Shown here piece by piece: positions 46,563-55,429 of a stretch of 64,000 bases of DNA (positions are counted from its first letter, which is position 1; each line of letters opens with the position of its first letter). The stretch is taken from assembly GCF_003449015.1 (NCBI RefSeq), contig NZ_QRGD01000009.1:1-64000 (forward strand), read 5' to 3'. A program made the translations under genes and the position numbers. The notes below the pieces were generated by a model. That model was given only the letters and a program-made list of their open reading frames with translations. It was not told the origin of the DNA and made no database searches. The stretch comes from Aureibaculum luteum (GTDB lineage: Bacteria > Bacteroidota > Bacteroidia > Flavobacteriales > Flavobacteriaceae).

Positions 46563-49328
46563 TTATTCATATAAACTCAATATTTTTTTCACTTCTTTTT
46601 TAATAGAATTTATCTGTTCCATTTTATGTAGTGTTACAGCTATATTTTTGGGTATGGGTTTATTTACAATCTGTAAGACTTCATAATAGTAATGCAGAAT
46701 TTTACTAAAGCCTTTGGGGATGTTTTCAAGGTTAATTTTGGTAAGAATTACTTCAATAGTTTGATGTAAAACATCTATAAACACGCCTTTTAATTGGAAT
46801 AAACGATCAAACTGTTCTGCAACACGTGCCATAGGAATAGCATTTGCTTCATTGGCAACCAATTTAGATGTGGCCAATGTGAATTCATCCAAATTTAAAT
46901 ACTGATGCGTTATAAGCAACTCTAACCAATCAAAAGCACCGGTACGAATGGGTGTTTTGCTACAAAATAAAGATAAAGTAAGAAATAAATAGCCTGCTTT
47001 ATGAAGTGGTACTGGGTATTCTGCGTTATATTTTACTACTTCTAAAATAGACTTTGTTTCGCTGGCTTCTATATCTGACAGGTAGTTAAATGCGTTTAAA
47101 ATTAGGTTTACATATAAAGGGTCTTGTAAATATCCATCTCTAGAAAACCAATGGCTTACATCTGCAATAATAAATTCTGTATTGGTTAAGTGATGTTCTA
47201 AGTAACCATTTTGAGTAACGTTTACGGTATAAATATCTGTATGTTTTATATTTTGTACTAAATATGCCCAGCTATATTTTCGATCATCAGAATATCTGCG
47301 TGCAACGTTCCAGTCCCATTCTGTAGGCGTTTTATACCAATCTTGGTTTTCATGTTTTGATATGGTCGCTTCAATCGCTTTGTTCGGATTTTTAAGAGCG
47401 TAAGCCGTTAGCCAAATGGAATCTAGATTTTTTATTTTTTGGGGATTAAAACTGGCCTTGTCATCTAATAAAAATGCAAGAATGTCATCATGTTCCTGAG
47501 ATATAGAAGGTCTTTCTTTTGGTATCGGAGACCATCTGTTTAATCTACACATTGCAGAACAGAAATCAGTTTCATCGGGTATTTGATTTGCTTTTTTATA
47601 AAGTTCTAAGCGTTCAAAAAAGACAATAGGATCAATTTCAAAATGGTTATGGGTTGGTATACTCAACAATGGAAGTACTTTTTTAAGCTGAATTTGATCT
47701 AAGACATAGACCACTCTTTTAAATCGATAATACAACGCATACCATCTATTTGCAGTATATAAAAAACGGTCTTCTTTTTTTACTTTTTGCTCCCATTCCT
47801 GTTTTTCCATGCTGAAATTTGATGGAGTAGGCGAGAGCCACATACAAATAAGTTCAGCCACCATAACATGATGTACACCGACACGAGCTGTAATATCTAA
47901 ATATTGTTCTTCTGCAATTCTTTTGGCTTGTTTTAATGTAGGTTGTAAGGTTTTATAATTGGTGTCTTTGAGGTTATAGTATCTAAGAATACCTTCTAAA
48001 AATAATTCGTAATCTAACACATCATTGCTTTTAAGCACTTTAGAAGTTAGAAAAATGAAATCATCTTCATTATCTATATACTGTATCTTGTTTTTGGCAT
48101 TACATGGTTCTGGAATATATGCTTTTTGTTGATATGTGTCATAAGAAACAGCAACTTCGCTTTCTCCCAATAAAGCACTCAATGCTGACTTTACTTCAGA
48201 ATGCATTGTGTCTATAAAAGGAAGTAGAGCGTCTTTTACCTCTTCATTTGGTTCAGGTAAAAGTTCATAACATTTTTGTGCAGCCAATTGTACTTTATTA
48301 TCTTCTTGAATAAAAATAGGGGCTAAATTTACACAGCATAGTTCAACGAGGTTTTTGTCTTTTTTTAATCCTTTGTAAAGAATTGCCAAAGCCGTTTTTA
48401 GTCCACCAGTTAATTTTTCTGAATAGACAATGCCATCTAACGAATTTATAAAAAGGTTCCAGTCAAATGATTTGTGGTTCGCAATTTTCTTTAACTCTTG
48501 TAATCCAAAATTAACAAGTAAATTTCTATCATTATATAATAGTTGTATCAATTGATTTTGGCAAACACTATTTTCTTCAGCTGTAAAAGCTAAATCTCTA
48601 TAAATGTTTTTTGCCCATCCATGCGTGGTCTGTTTAAGCGTTGGGTTATTAAAGGCTTCAAATAGCTTTTGCTGAATAGTGGCTCTAGGTATGCGACCAC
48701 TAGTTACTAATTCTATAATAATGGCAGCTATATTAAATTCTCTATCTAAAAAGAAAGCACTATCTACACCCAATTCCATTTCAAAAACAGCCATTAATAT
48801 GTCTATTGTAAAATCGTCTTGAGGAAAGAAAGCATAGAATTTTTCTTTCATGTCTTCTTTAAAATCCTTGCTATAACTGGCTCCATGCCATACGTTGAAT
48901 CGTGTTAAGCAGGCCACAAATATTTGACGATCAAAAGGGACTTTTCCTCGGTTGTATAATTCTCTAATTACGCTGTACGGAATTCTTGTTAAAAAACTTT
49001 CCGGAGATGCGATATCAGCTTTTATTTCTTGATATCGTTTTTCAGGATTTTCTAAATTATAAAACACAATTAATTCCGCAATATCAACATCATCAAGTGC
49101 TTGTAAATCTATATCTAGTTCTTTTATATTTAAAACACTGGTGTGTATTCTAGCCACAATACGAAGTATAAGACTTTGTTTTGCAGTATAATTCTCAGTA
49201 GACAACTTTAGCAAATGCTCATCTAGATATTTCCGTTCTTCCCATACTTTTCCTTTGATCCAATTACAAGTACCTGTTACTTCTTCATTTTTTATACGGA
49301 GTTCATAGTCTTTACAAATTTTTTTCAT
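46563..49328 (-). CDS. DUF6493-like large helical-repeat protein
   Basis: A 921-residue cytosolic, mostly helical protein that fits my memory of DUF6493, found beside SWIM zinc-finger genes. Visible are HEAT-like helices along the first 400 residues, and a conserved C-terminal region with ARRYSDDRKYSWAYLVQ and a LTLSLFCSKTPIRTGAFDWLELLI segment. Its start overlaps the stop of the SWIM gene by 4 bp (ATGA), so the two proteins are made together. Function is unknown; in other bacteria similar pairs accompany MoxR-type AAA and VWA proteins, absent here. Confidence 0.65.
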   Translation of the reverse strand: MKKICKDYELRIKNEEVTGTCNWIKGKVWEERKYLDEHLLKLSTENYTAKQSLILRIVARIHTSVLNIKELDIDLQALDDVDIAELIVFYNLENPEKRYQEIKADIASPESFLTRIPYSVIRELYNRGKVPFDRQIFVACLTRFNVWHGASYSKDFKEDMKEKFYAFFPQDDFTIDILMAVFEMELGVDSAFFLDREFNIAAIIIELVTSGRIPRATIQQKLFEAFNNPTLKQTTHGWAKNIYRDLAFTAEENSVCQNQLIQLLYNDRNLLVNFGLQELKKIANHKSFDWNLFINSLDGIVYSEKLTGGLKTALAILYKGLKKDKNLVELCCVNLAPIFIQEDNKVQLAAQKCYELLPEPNEEVKDALLPFIDTMHSEVKSALSALLGESEVAVSYDTYQQKAYIPEPCNAKNKIQYIDNEDDFIFLTSKVLKSNDVLDYELFLEGILRYYNLKDTNYKTLQPTLKQAKRIAEEQYLDITARVGVHHVMVAELICMWLSPTPSNFSMEKQEWEQKVKKEDRFLYTANRWYALYYRFKRVVYVLDQIQLKKVLPLLSIPTHNHFEIDPIVFFERLELYKKANQIPDETDFCSAMCRLNRWSPIPKERPSISQEHDDILAFLLDDKASFNPQKIKNLDSIWLTAYALKNPNKAIEATISKHENQDWYKTPTEWDWNVARRYSDDRKYSWAYLVQNIKHTDIYTVNVTQNGYLEHHLTNTEFIIADVSHWFSRDGYLQDPLYVNLILNAFNYLSDIEASETKSILEVVKYNAEYPVPLHKAGYLFLTLSLFCSKTPIRTGAFDWLELLITHQYLNLDEFTLATSKLVANEANAIPMARVAEQFDRLFQLKGVFIDVLHQTIEVILTKINLENIPKGFSKILHYYYEVLQIVNKPIPKNIAVTLHKMEQINSIKKEVKKILSLYE

Positions 49329-50692
49329 AATTCAAATTCTTCAAGTAATTGTTTTAATTCTTTTTCAGTATTATTCTTTAATATTTGTGTTGCCAGAATA
49401 TGTTTACATGCACCTCTACTTGTTTGATGAGTGGCAAACCATGTGCAGGTACACAACGTTTTATGAGGCGTAATAATTACTTTATGAAAAAGACCGCTAC
49501 CTTTTATTTTTGTTTCTGTTTCTTCATCTGAATTTTTCACCCACTCATAGTCCCCCTTTTTTATAAGTTTGAGTGCATTTTTGTATCGCGGATTTAAACT
49601 TTCTACGCTACTCATTTTAAAAGGTAGTTTTCGGTAATAGTAGTTACCTTCATTTAAATCAAAACCAAGCAAACCCATGGCCGAAAGACGTGTAGCTACA
49701 CTTTTAAACTCGATAGAAGGAAGGTCTTTTAAAATAGGGTCATCTGGCGAAAATTCTTCATTAATATGAGCATAAGTATTTAGTTTTTGCATCCATTCTT
49801 CAGGAATATCTTCTATCAAATTTTCTAATGTATTTCCTTCTCCAGAAAACCCTCTCCAAAAACTTCTTGAAAGTATGGCTGTAAAGCGAACCTTAGGGAG
49901 TTCAAATTGAAAAGCGGTAGCCTGTTCTGACTCGGTAGTATAAATTATAAGTTTCTGAGCAAGTGGACGTAGATTTTCTAAGAGTCGCAACCGATGAATA
50001 CCACCAATGCAGATACTTCCCTTTGTGTTTATTGGAGATAGAGCCGGTTTTTTACCTCTAAAGCTTAAGTAGTAATCATCTTTAACATCTCCTTTGGGTA
50101 TTGCTCTATAAAGTAATTGTATTTGCAATTTATCTAGTACGGCTACTTCCTTCATGGCTGCACTTAACAACTGTACGGTTGCCATACCTTTAATCCATCG
50201 AATAGGGAGCGAAACTTTTTTCTCAATTACCTTATGATCTCGTTTTTGCATGACAAACTCTTTTTTTCCTATTGAAAAAAAGACATGTTCACCTTTGTTA
50301 ATTTTGCTTAATGCAGCAATCATTTCGGTATTGAAGTCTACGTTTGTAGTGCCCTGTTGTAAAAACTCACCATCTAATGCTTCAGGTAAAATAGTTACTT
50401 TTCCGTAAACGCTACAGCACGATGAAAAACCTTCTAAACGAAGTTTTTCTCCTCCGGCGGTAATTACAGGATCTCGTAATGCACTGCCAAGAGGCATAAA
50501 ATTAGAAGCTACAATTTTAGATAGCGTTAGTAGGCTTCTAGCAATGGTATACGGTTCTTTAAGTTTTCCCCAAAAGAAACAAGGGACTTCTTTTTCTTCA
50601 AAAGACTCGTTATAGTGAGATAAAAAGATTTCGCTTCCGTTCTTTCCTTTTGTAATTGTAGAAGGCTCGTTGTATTGATAGGTAATGTCCAT
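49325..50692 (-). CDS. SWIM zinc-finger protein
   Basis: The C-terminal region contains the SWIM motif CxC...CxH: CTCTWFATHQTSRGACKHI (about residues 418-436). SWIM fingers bind DNA or proteins. The first 400 residues are a conserved accessory part (EVPCFFWGKLKEPYTIARSLLTLSKIVASNF; RSFWRGFSGEGNTLENLI) seen in SWIM proteins of the YehQ/DUF6493 neighbourhood. First gene of a two-gene operon with the DUF6493-like gene. Confidence 0.82.
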   Translation of the reverse strand: MDITYQYNEPSTITKGKNGSEIFLSHYNESFEEKEVPCFFWGKLKEPYTIARSLLTLSKIVASNFMPLGSALRDPVITAGGEKLRLEGFSSCCSVYGKVTILPEALDGEFLQQGTTNVDFNTEMIAALSKINKGEHVFFSIGKKEFVMQKRDHKVIEKKVSLPIRWIKGMATVQLLSAAMKEVAVLDKLQIQLLYRAIPKGDVKDDYYLSFRGKKPALSPINTKGSICIGGIHRLRLLENLRPLAQKLIIYTTESEQATAFQFELPKVRFTAILSRSFWRGFSGEGNTLENLIEDIPEEWMQKLNTYAHINEEFSPDDPILKDLPSIEFKSVATRLSAMGLLGFDLNEGNYYYRKLPFKMSSVESLNPRYKNALKLIKKGDYEWVKNSDEETETKIKGSGLFHKVIITPHKTLCTCTWFATHQTSRGACKHILATQILKNNTEKELKQLLEEFEL

Positions 50693-51007
50693 TAAAACGT
50701 TGGTTTTTTACTTGTTTTAAAATTTGAATAATCTTTTTTGGAACATGTAATACCGTTCAAAGAAAAACTATTATTTATATTGCTAACGAAAGAAAAACTC
50801 TAAATATTACAATTGATATTAAATGCCATGAATTTTGTGAAAAGAAAGTGAAAAGTCATAAAAGTTTAAAATCATTTACAATAATAATTTTTATAAAATT
50901 AGTTATGTTTCTTAATCAACTATTTTAGTAATTAAAACTTCCCAATTTAGGAGTAGGGGAAATTTGAGTAAGCATTTTATCACAGTTCTTTGTTGTAAGT
51001 GGTTATT
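50693..51007. other. Gene-free stretch with a decayed repeat-B-like end
   Basis: About 315 bp without a supported gene. At 50941-50999 it holds GGAGTAGGGG and then CACAGTTCTTTGTTGTAAG, which resembles the inner GGAGTAGGG and the terminal CACAGTACTTTGTTG of the repeat B copies at 54-58 kb. The last part touches the 3' end of the paiB pseudogene. This suggests an old or shortened cassette boundary. Confidence 0.4.
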
Positions 51008-51622
51008 TTATTCATCCAAGTGTTTTTTCATAAAGTCGGCAATTACGTTTTTATTAGAATCTGTGCTATTTGAAAGTGAATTGATAATATTTCTCCTTTC
51101 ATTCGCTGTTTTATTTTGGCTCAACTTTTCTTTAGCTTGTATTTCAGTAACATTTATTTCAAAGGCTACAATTCCTTTTATCATTTTTATTTTAAATTCT
51201 TGCGGTAAATTATTCCATTGTTGTTTGTACTCAGTTTCATAATTCTCAATTGTATTTTCCAATAATTGATATACGTTGTCATAATCATTAATAACTTTTC
51301 ATTGTCCGTAGGCATGGACGGAAATATAATTCCATGTGGGTACATTTAATTCTTTCTCATAATTTTTTGGGGAAATGTAGGCGTGAGGTTCGCTAAAAAT
51401 AACTAAAACTTTACTTTTTTCAATATCTTTCCATTGTGCGCTTGCTTTGGCGAAGTGAGAGGTTAATATAATATTGTTCTCGTTTTCAGAAACTAGAAAC
51501 GGCAAATGTGTCGCAATAGGTAAATTATTTTTAGAAGTAATTATTGTTCCAAAACTAAATCGTTTTATAAAATCAATTATTTATTTTTTATCTGTTTGTA
51601 TGTTATTCTTCGGAATGTACAT
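51008..51622 (-). pseudogene. paiB: paiB-like FMN-binding regulator with two in-frame stops
   Basis: Reading one continuous frame from an ATG at 51622 gives a full-length PaiB-like protein: MYIPKNNIQTDKK, then stop, IIDFIKRFSFGTIITSKNN, HLPFLVSENENNIILTSHFAKAS, VLVIFSEPHAYISP, VPTWNYISVHAYGQ, then stop, and ITEIQAKEKLSQNKTANERRNII. The breaks are a TAA at 51581-51583 and a TGA at 51299-51301; the frame never shifts. PaiB proteins bind flavin and act as repressors or flavin reductases. The full length is 204 codons, the normal family size, so this is a recently inactivated gene unless the stops are suppressed. Confidence 0.85.
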
Positions 51623-51704
51623 GTTTTTGATGGTGTCAAATTGATTTTTTACGGCAGGTATAAGGAGCGTTTTATTACTTTTTATAAAATGACGTGGTAC
51701 TATT

Positions 51705-53423
51705 TTATTCTAATATTTGTTCTTGTCTAATCAACATTTCTCTAATCTTATTATATTTCAACTCTTGAACGGCCTTATTTTCTTCTATTGCCAAACTAGC
51801 AATAACTGCTGAGCTTTGACCTAGAACCATAAATACGGGTTCCATCCTAATTGATCCAAATGCAATATGTGAAGCACTTAGGCAAATGGGAACAATCAAA
51901 TTAGAACATTCTTCTTTTTTTGGTACAATTGATTGGTAACTGATAGGAAAAGGTGCTTTAACATGAGCTTCTACATTTCCTTCATTTGATACATAACCTT
52001 TTGAGTTTACATAGCGTTTAATGTGGTGAGAATCCATTCCGTAGGCAGCCATTCCTATAGGATCATCGACAATTTCAATTCCTTCACAGTTTTTTTGAGT
52101 CATTACATAATTGCTAATCATTCGGCGTGCTTCTCTAATGTATAATTGTTGTTGCCAACCATCTTCGCTGTCATATTCATCTTTACATGTTCCCCATTGT
52201 GACACCTTATCTCTTACTTTTTTAGGAATACGTGGATGATTGGCTAAGGTCCACATTAATCCTTGTTGATAGTGTAGATGACGTGCTACAATTTTTTGAC
52301 GTTTTTCATACGAAGCTTCGGGGTATTCCCAGTTCTGTCCAATAAAATCAGTCGAAAAACCCTTTTGATTATTGGTGTCCGTTTTCCGATTAGGCATAGC
52401 AGAATTTATCCATGGAACCAAAGCATCACCATAAGTGTACATTTTTTCTATGGGACCGACAGCAGCTTCATAATTACGGAAAAGAAGCTCATATTCAAGT
52501 TCGTCATAATCTTTTGGTTTCGTAAATGGTATCCTGTTTTCTGGATGGTCAGTCAACGTCATTCTGAAGCAATAAGCCTGTATTCGTTTGTCACCTTGTC
52601 CGTCTATTCCTGAGCCTCCTTCAGTAATAAAAGGGAGAAGCCCGCTTGAAGGATCTCCTTTTACGATATAAGGATCAACGCCATCAATGAAATTATGGTA
52701 AATACTATTATTTGATTTTGTGCCGAGTAATGTTTTACTGATGTGCTCGGCCTGAACACCATTTAGAGACTCTCCAAATTGAGAATTAGATTCTCTTCCA
52801 ATGGTGTAATTCACTCCAGCAGCTGCCATTAGATCACCTTCATAGGTGGCATCAATAAACATTTTACCTGAATACGTTCTACCTGATTCCATAGTAATGG
52901 AATTAATAAAGCCATTGTTCTTTGAAACACCAGATATTCGGTTAAGTTGCTGGTTATAAACAATTTGTATATCAAGGTCTTTGATCATGTTTTCGAATAC
53001 TTTGAGTGCAACTGAAGGTTCAAAAGTCCACATAGCATCTTCCTTTTTGTTAGAACGTGTTTGTCCTCCATCCAAATACTCAGATTTTCGCTGCCAATTC
53101 CAATTGGTAGAATCTTGATAGTGTTTTTTTATGTTTTGATAAAACTCACGAGCAATTCCTCCAATTACTCTTTTATTTCCGATGTCAGTCTGACCTAGAC
53201 CACCAGTGGTAAGACCACCAAGGCGATTTGTGTGTTCTATTACTATAACTGAATTTCCAAGCCTAGCGGATTGAATTGCGGCGGAAATTCCGGTAGAGGT
53301 GCCACCATAAATAACTACCTCAGCTGAGTTTAATTTTTCCTTTACTCCTTTTTTATGATCACAAGAAATAAAAGTGCCTATTATTAATAGGGAAATTGTA
53401 TAAAGTAGTTTTGTTACTTTCAT
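51705..53423 (-). CDS. FAD-dependent oxidoreductase lipoprotein (xanthan-lyase-associated family)
   Basis: A secreted FAD_oxidored (PF12831-type) protein: the nucleotide-binding VVIYGGTSTGISAAIQSARLG and the EHTNRLGGLTTGGLGQTD follow directly after the lipobox (GTFISCDHK). Later SGKMFIDATYEGDLMAAAGVNYTIGRE, IREARRMISNYVMTQ and SASHIAFGSIRMEPVFMVLGQSSAVIASLA are family marks. These proteins often accompany polysaccharide utilisation genes; reaction unknown. I use the methionine at 53423; the longest frame begins at 53462. It lies at the left edge of the cassette array. Confidence 0.82.
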   Translation of the reverse strand: MKVTKLLYTISLLIIGTFISCDHKKGVKEKLNSAEVVIYGGTSTGISAAIQSARLGNSVIVIEHTNRLGGLTTGGLGQTDIGNKRVIGGIAREFYQNIKKHYQDSTNWNWQRKSEYLDGGQTRSNKKEDAMWTFEPSVALKVFENMIKDLDIQIVYNQQLNRISGVSKNNGFINSITMESGRTYSGKMFIDATYEGDLMAAAGVNYTIGRESNSQFGESLNGVQAEHISKTLLGTKSNNSIYHNFIDGVDPYIVKGDPSSGLLPFITEGGSGIDGQGDKRIQAYCFRMTLTDHPENRIPFTKPKDYDELEYELLFRNYEAAVGPIEKMYTYGDALVPWINSAMPNRKTDTNNQKGFSTDFIGQNWEYPEASYEKRQKIVARHLHYQQGLMWTLANHPRIPKKVRDKVSQWGTCKDEYDSEDGWQQQLYIREARRMISNYVMTQKNCEGIEIVDDPIGMAAYGMDSHHIKRYVNSKGYVSNEGNVEAHVKAPFPISYQSIVPKKEECSNLIVPICLSASHIAFGSIRMEPVFMVLGQSSAVIASLAIEENKAVQELKYNKIREMLIRQEQILE

Positions 53424-53462
53424 ATGTTTTACAATTGGCTTAGTTAGGTTTATACACTTCAA

Positions 53463-53702
53463 TGTTGGTGCATATAATTACAAACGTAATTATGCATCTA
53501 ATTTAGCAATTAAAAACCATATTTAAAATCAGAAAAGTTATGATTTTGTTAGTGAACGTATTCATAGAAGTAAGCTATTACTTGCAATCAATTATAAGTG
53601 TTTTGGGCAATTTTTATTTTATTATATGTTCAAATTTTAACTAGTCATAAATAGTATTATTATTATTAAGTTTAATATTCGCATTTAGTTTTGATATGTT
53701 TG
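53463..53702. promoter_or_regulatory. Upstream region of the FAD oxidoreductase with an operator-like palindrome
   Basis: TGCATATAATTAC (53469-53481) and GTAATTATGCA (53486-53496) form an imperfect palindrome (two-base bulge) a few bases upstream of the longest start. It may be a regulator site. The rest of this 240-bp stretch is AT-rich and featureless up to the first repeat A. Confidence 0.4.
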
Positions 53703-54090
53703 CTAACGTATGTGTAAAGATAGTAAAACGTTAGTTTTATTCTCTTTACATAGTGTTAGTTGTTGTTAATCGGAACTCAAAGGCAGTTTCCTTTGAGTTA
53801 GTAAGTAAAATAACTTGCCTCTATGGATTTTAGCTAGAGCTAAAAAACGTAGAGAGGAAGACTGTACAGACCAATAAACTTGACTTTGTCATAATAAAAC
53901 AGTACCTTGAACTCAGTTCGACTTTATATCGTGAAACGATTGTAAATCAGGATTTACTCGATTCCCTGAATCTAAAGTCGGTGTGGGTGTGGGTGAAGGT
54001 AATCCCCTTTTTTTATCAATGTCACGGTTATTTTACATCTTATTTCTCTCCATAAACATTGGATTTTACGAACCTCCGAATTAATGACTA
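53703..54090. repeat. Repeat A, copy 1
   Basis: About 388 bp, nearly identical to 56655-57038. It differs mainly by a 6-bp tandem GTGGGT duplication (about 53980-53993) and by changes in the right arm of its first hairpin (CATAGTGTTAG instead of CACATACGTTAG), which weaken that stem. It holds the same small hairpins and cloverleaf as copy 2 and has no convincing ORF. Confidence 0.85.
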
Positions 54091-54403
54091 TTAACAATTG
54101 TATAAACGTATTGCGTTTATATCCGTTATAATTATAATAGTTTTATTCTTGTAATAACGAAGCTAAAGAAACAGCACTTCAATTGGGTTGGAGTAGGGGT
54201 TTTATTTAGCGACTGCTTACCAAATGTAGCCATAAAATGGCAATAACACAAATGAAAAACTACTCTTAATTATTGTTTGTTGTGAGTCGTTAAAACAGGC
54301 TTTTGCTATCGCTACATCAAGGTTACCTTACTACCATAATTATAGAAGGACTTTTGTTGTAAATTAATTTGGTTTTACTGGTTTTTTAGCACAGTACTTT
54401 GTT
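54091..54403. repeat. Repeat B, copy 1
   Basis: About 313 bp, related to copies at 55111, 57039 and 57971. It starts TTAACAATTGTATAAACG with a hairpin TATAAACG-TATTG-CGTTTATA and ends CACAGTACTTTGTT. Inner hairpins GCCAT/ATGGC and the GGAGTAGGG/CCTAC-type region are present. It directly follows repeat A copy 1. Confidence 0.85.
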
Positions 54404-54410
54404 AGCGGTC
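54401..54410. other. Cassette core, left side of the 81/143-aa genes
   Basis: GTTAGCGGTC ends repeat B1. Its partner at 55106-55115 reads GTTGCCTAAC; the outer GTTAG/CTAAC pairs but the inner five bases do not match exactly, so this core pair is degenerate compared with the other two cassettes. Confidence 0.45.
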
Positions 54411-54415
54411 GTTTT

Positions 54416-54661
54416 TTAATTAAATAAAATCCCATAGGATATTACAAGTGCTCCAAACCAAAATAAAGAAGCATAAATCTTATAAATATTTTCCTCATTG
54501 TTGATTAGAAATTTTATTGGCTGTCTATTAATGTTTTTTTGATTATTTCTTTTGTGAAACCCAACCAATGCTTTAATCATATATCTAACAATAAAGCGGT
54601 TCCACAAGTAAATAAATCCGAATAAACATAGGACTTGTAAAAGTTTATATAATATTTCCAA
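54416..54661 (-). CDS. Small membrane protein, unknown (TTG start)
   Basis: An 81-residue protein with two hydrophobic segments (about 6-24 and 62-79) and a basic central loop (FHKRNNQKNINRQ). I do not recognise it. It begins with TTG at 54661, in the same frame as, and only one codon after, the TGA stop of the preceding 143-aa gene, so stop-codon readthrough would fuse the two. It sits inside a cassette whose left boundary is 5 bp from its stop. Confidence 0.45.
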   Translation of the reverse strand: MEILYKLLQVLCLFGFIYLWNRFIVRYMIKALVGFHKRNNQKNINRQPIKFLINNEENIYKIYASLFWFGALVISYGILFN

Positions 54662-54664
54662 ATC

Positions 54665-55096
54665 TCAATTAAGTTTAAATTTTCGTCCTTCTTTATATCC
54701 AATTGGTAATTTTGGACTTTTAATTCCGAATGGACCAGAACCATTATCGTTATAATAGTATTCTTTCTTATCATCCGAATATCTGCCAGCACAAAGCAGA
54801 TTGAAAGTTGTGCTTTTCCTGCTCGATTTTAGCACATTAATGTCAATCCAAACTGGCACTTTTCCATTCCGATATAGTAATTCGACAACTTCTTTGTCGG
54901 TCAAATCCAAGTTCATTTTTCCATCATCCTCTGGATAAATGTCAAATTGGGTTAGATTTGGATTGTCAGTTGAAGCATTTAAAATCACGTTGTATTTAAA
55001 ATCAGTTGTCAGTTTGTTTTTTACATAATTTTCCGCAAATTTCAATGATACTAAACTTGCTCCCTTTAGATGGAATAAAAATTCTTGCTTCGTCAT
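54665..55096 (-). CDS. Cassette protein of unknown function
   Basis: A 143-residue soluble protein: LTDKEVVELLYRNGKVPVWIDINV, FNLLCAGRYSDDKKEYYYN and GPFGIKSPKLPIGY. I have a vague memory of similar short proteins in accessory regions of Bacteroidota, where immunity-type proteins are frequent, but no firm family. The ATG is 10 bases from the cassette core at 55106-55115, so any promoter must be in repeat B2 or further upstream. Paired with the 81-aa membrane protein. Confidence 0.55.
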   Translation of the reverse strand: MTKQEFLFHLKGASLVSLKFAENYVKNKLTTDFKYNVILNASTDNPNLTQFDIYPEDDGKMNLDLTDKEVVELLYRNGKVPVWIDINVLKSSRKSTTFNLLCAGRYSDDKKEYYYNDNGSGPFGIKSPKLPIGYKEGRKFKLN

Positions 55097-55105
55097 TTCT
55101 CAAAT

Positions 55106-55115
55106 GTTGCCTAAC
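55106..55115. other. Cassette core, right side of the 81/143-aa genes
   Basis: GTTGCCTAAC ends with GCCTAAC, an exact match to the RYYYAAC integron core consensus; on the other strand it reads GTTAGGC, an exact GTTRRRY. It marks the start of this cassette in the direction of transcription. Confidence 0.5.
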
Positions 55116-55422
55116 TATTGTATAAACGCAATACATTTATTCCCATTATAATAAGTATAGTTTTTTCTTGTAATTACGTAGCTAAAACAAACAGTAATTC
55201 AATTGGGTTGGAGTAGGGTTTTATTTAGCGACTGCTTACCAAATGTAGCCATAAAATGGCAATAACACAAAAGAAATTCTAGTCTTAATTATTGTTTGTA
55301 ATAAGTTGTTTAAATAGGCTTTTACTATTGCTAAATCAAGAGTAGCTTACTACCATAATTATAGACAGGCTTAATTGGTGCATTAGTGTGGTTTTACTGG
55401 TTTTTTAGCACAGTACTTTGTT
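55111..55422. repeat. Repeat B, copy 2
   Basis: About 312 bp between the 143-aa gene start and the 397-aa gene end. It keeps the B start (CTAACTATTGTATAAACG) but its first hairpin is weakened (CATTTATT instead of CGTTTATA). It ends CACAGTACTTTGTTAG. Here B occurs without an A copy. Confidence 0.85.
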
Positions 55423-55429
55423 AGGGTGC
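55420..55429. other. Cassette core, left side of the 397-aa gene
   Basis: GTTAGGGTGC is the exact reverse complement of GCACCCTAAC at 56650-56659. On the coding strand the final codons of the 397-aa gene, GCA CCC TAA, are formed by this core, so the core supplies the stop codon. Confidence 0.6.

Noticed and set aside
50783-50790. CTAACGAA near the SWIM gene as another cassette core
   Set aside because: It has the CTAACG start of repeat A but no hairpin or further similarity follows, so it is probably chance.
51299-51583. Selenocysteine or stop reassignment in paiB
   Set aside because: The two stops are of different type (TAA and TGA), neither replaces a known catalytic cysteine, and other genes in the window use both as normal stops.
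53463-53702. Integron integrase attachment site (attI) next to the FAD oxidoreductase
   Set aside because: An attI site would normally sit beside an integrase gene; none is present, and no diagnostic sequence could be pointed to.
54577-54792. 71-codon minus-strand ORF overlapping the 143-aa gene
   Set aside because: It lies in another frame across the end of the 143-aa gene and the start of the 81-aa gene; its composition looks like a shadow, not a protein.
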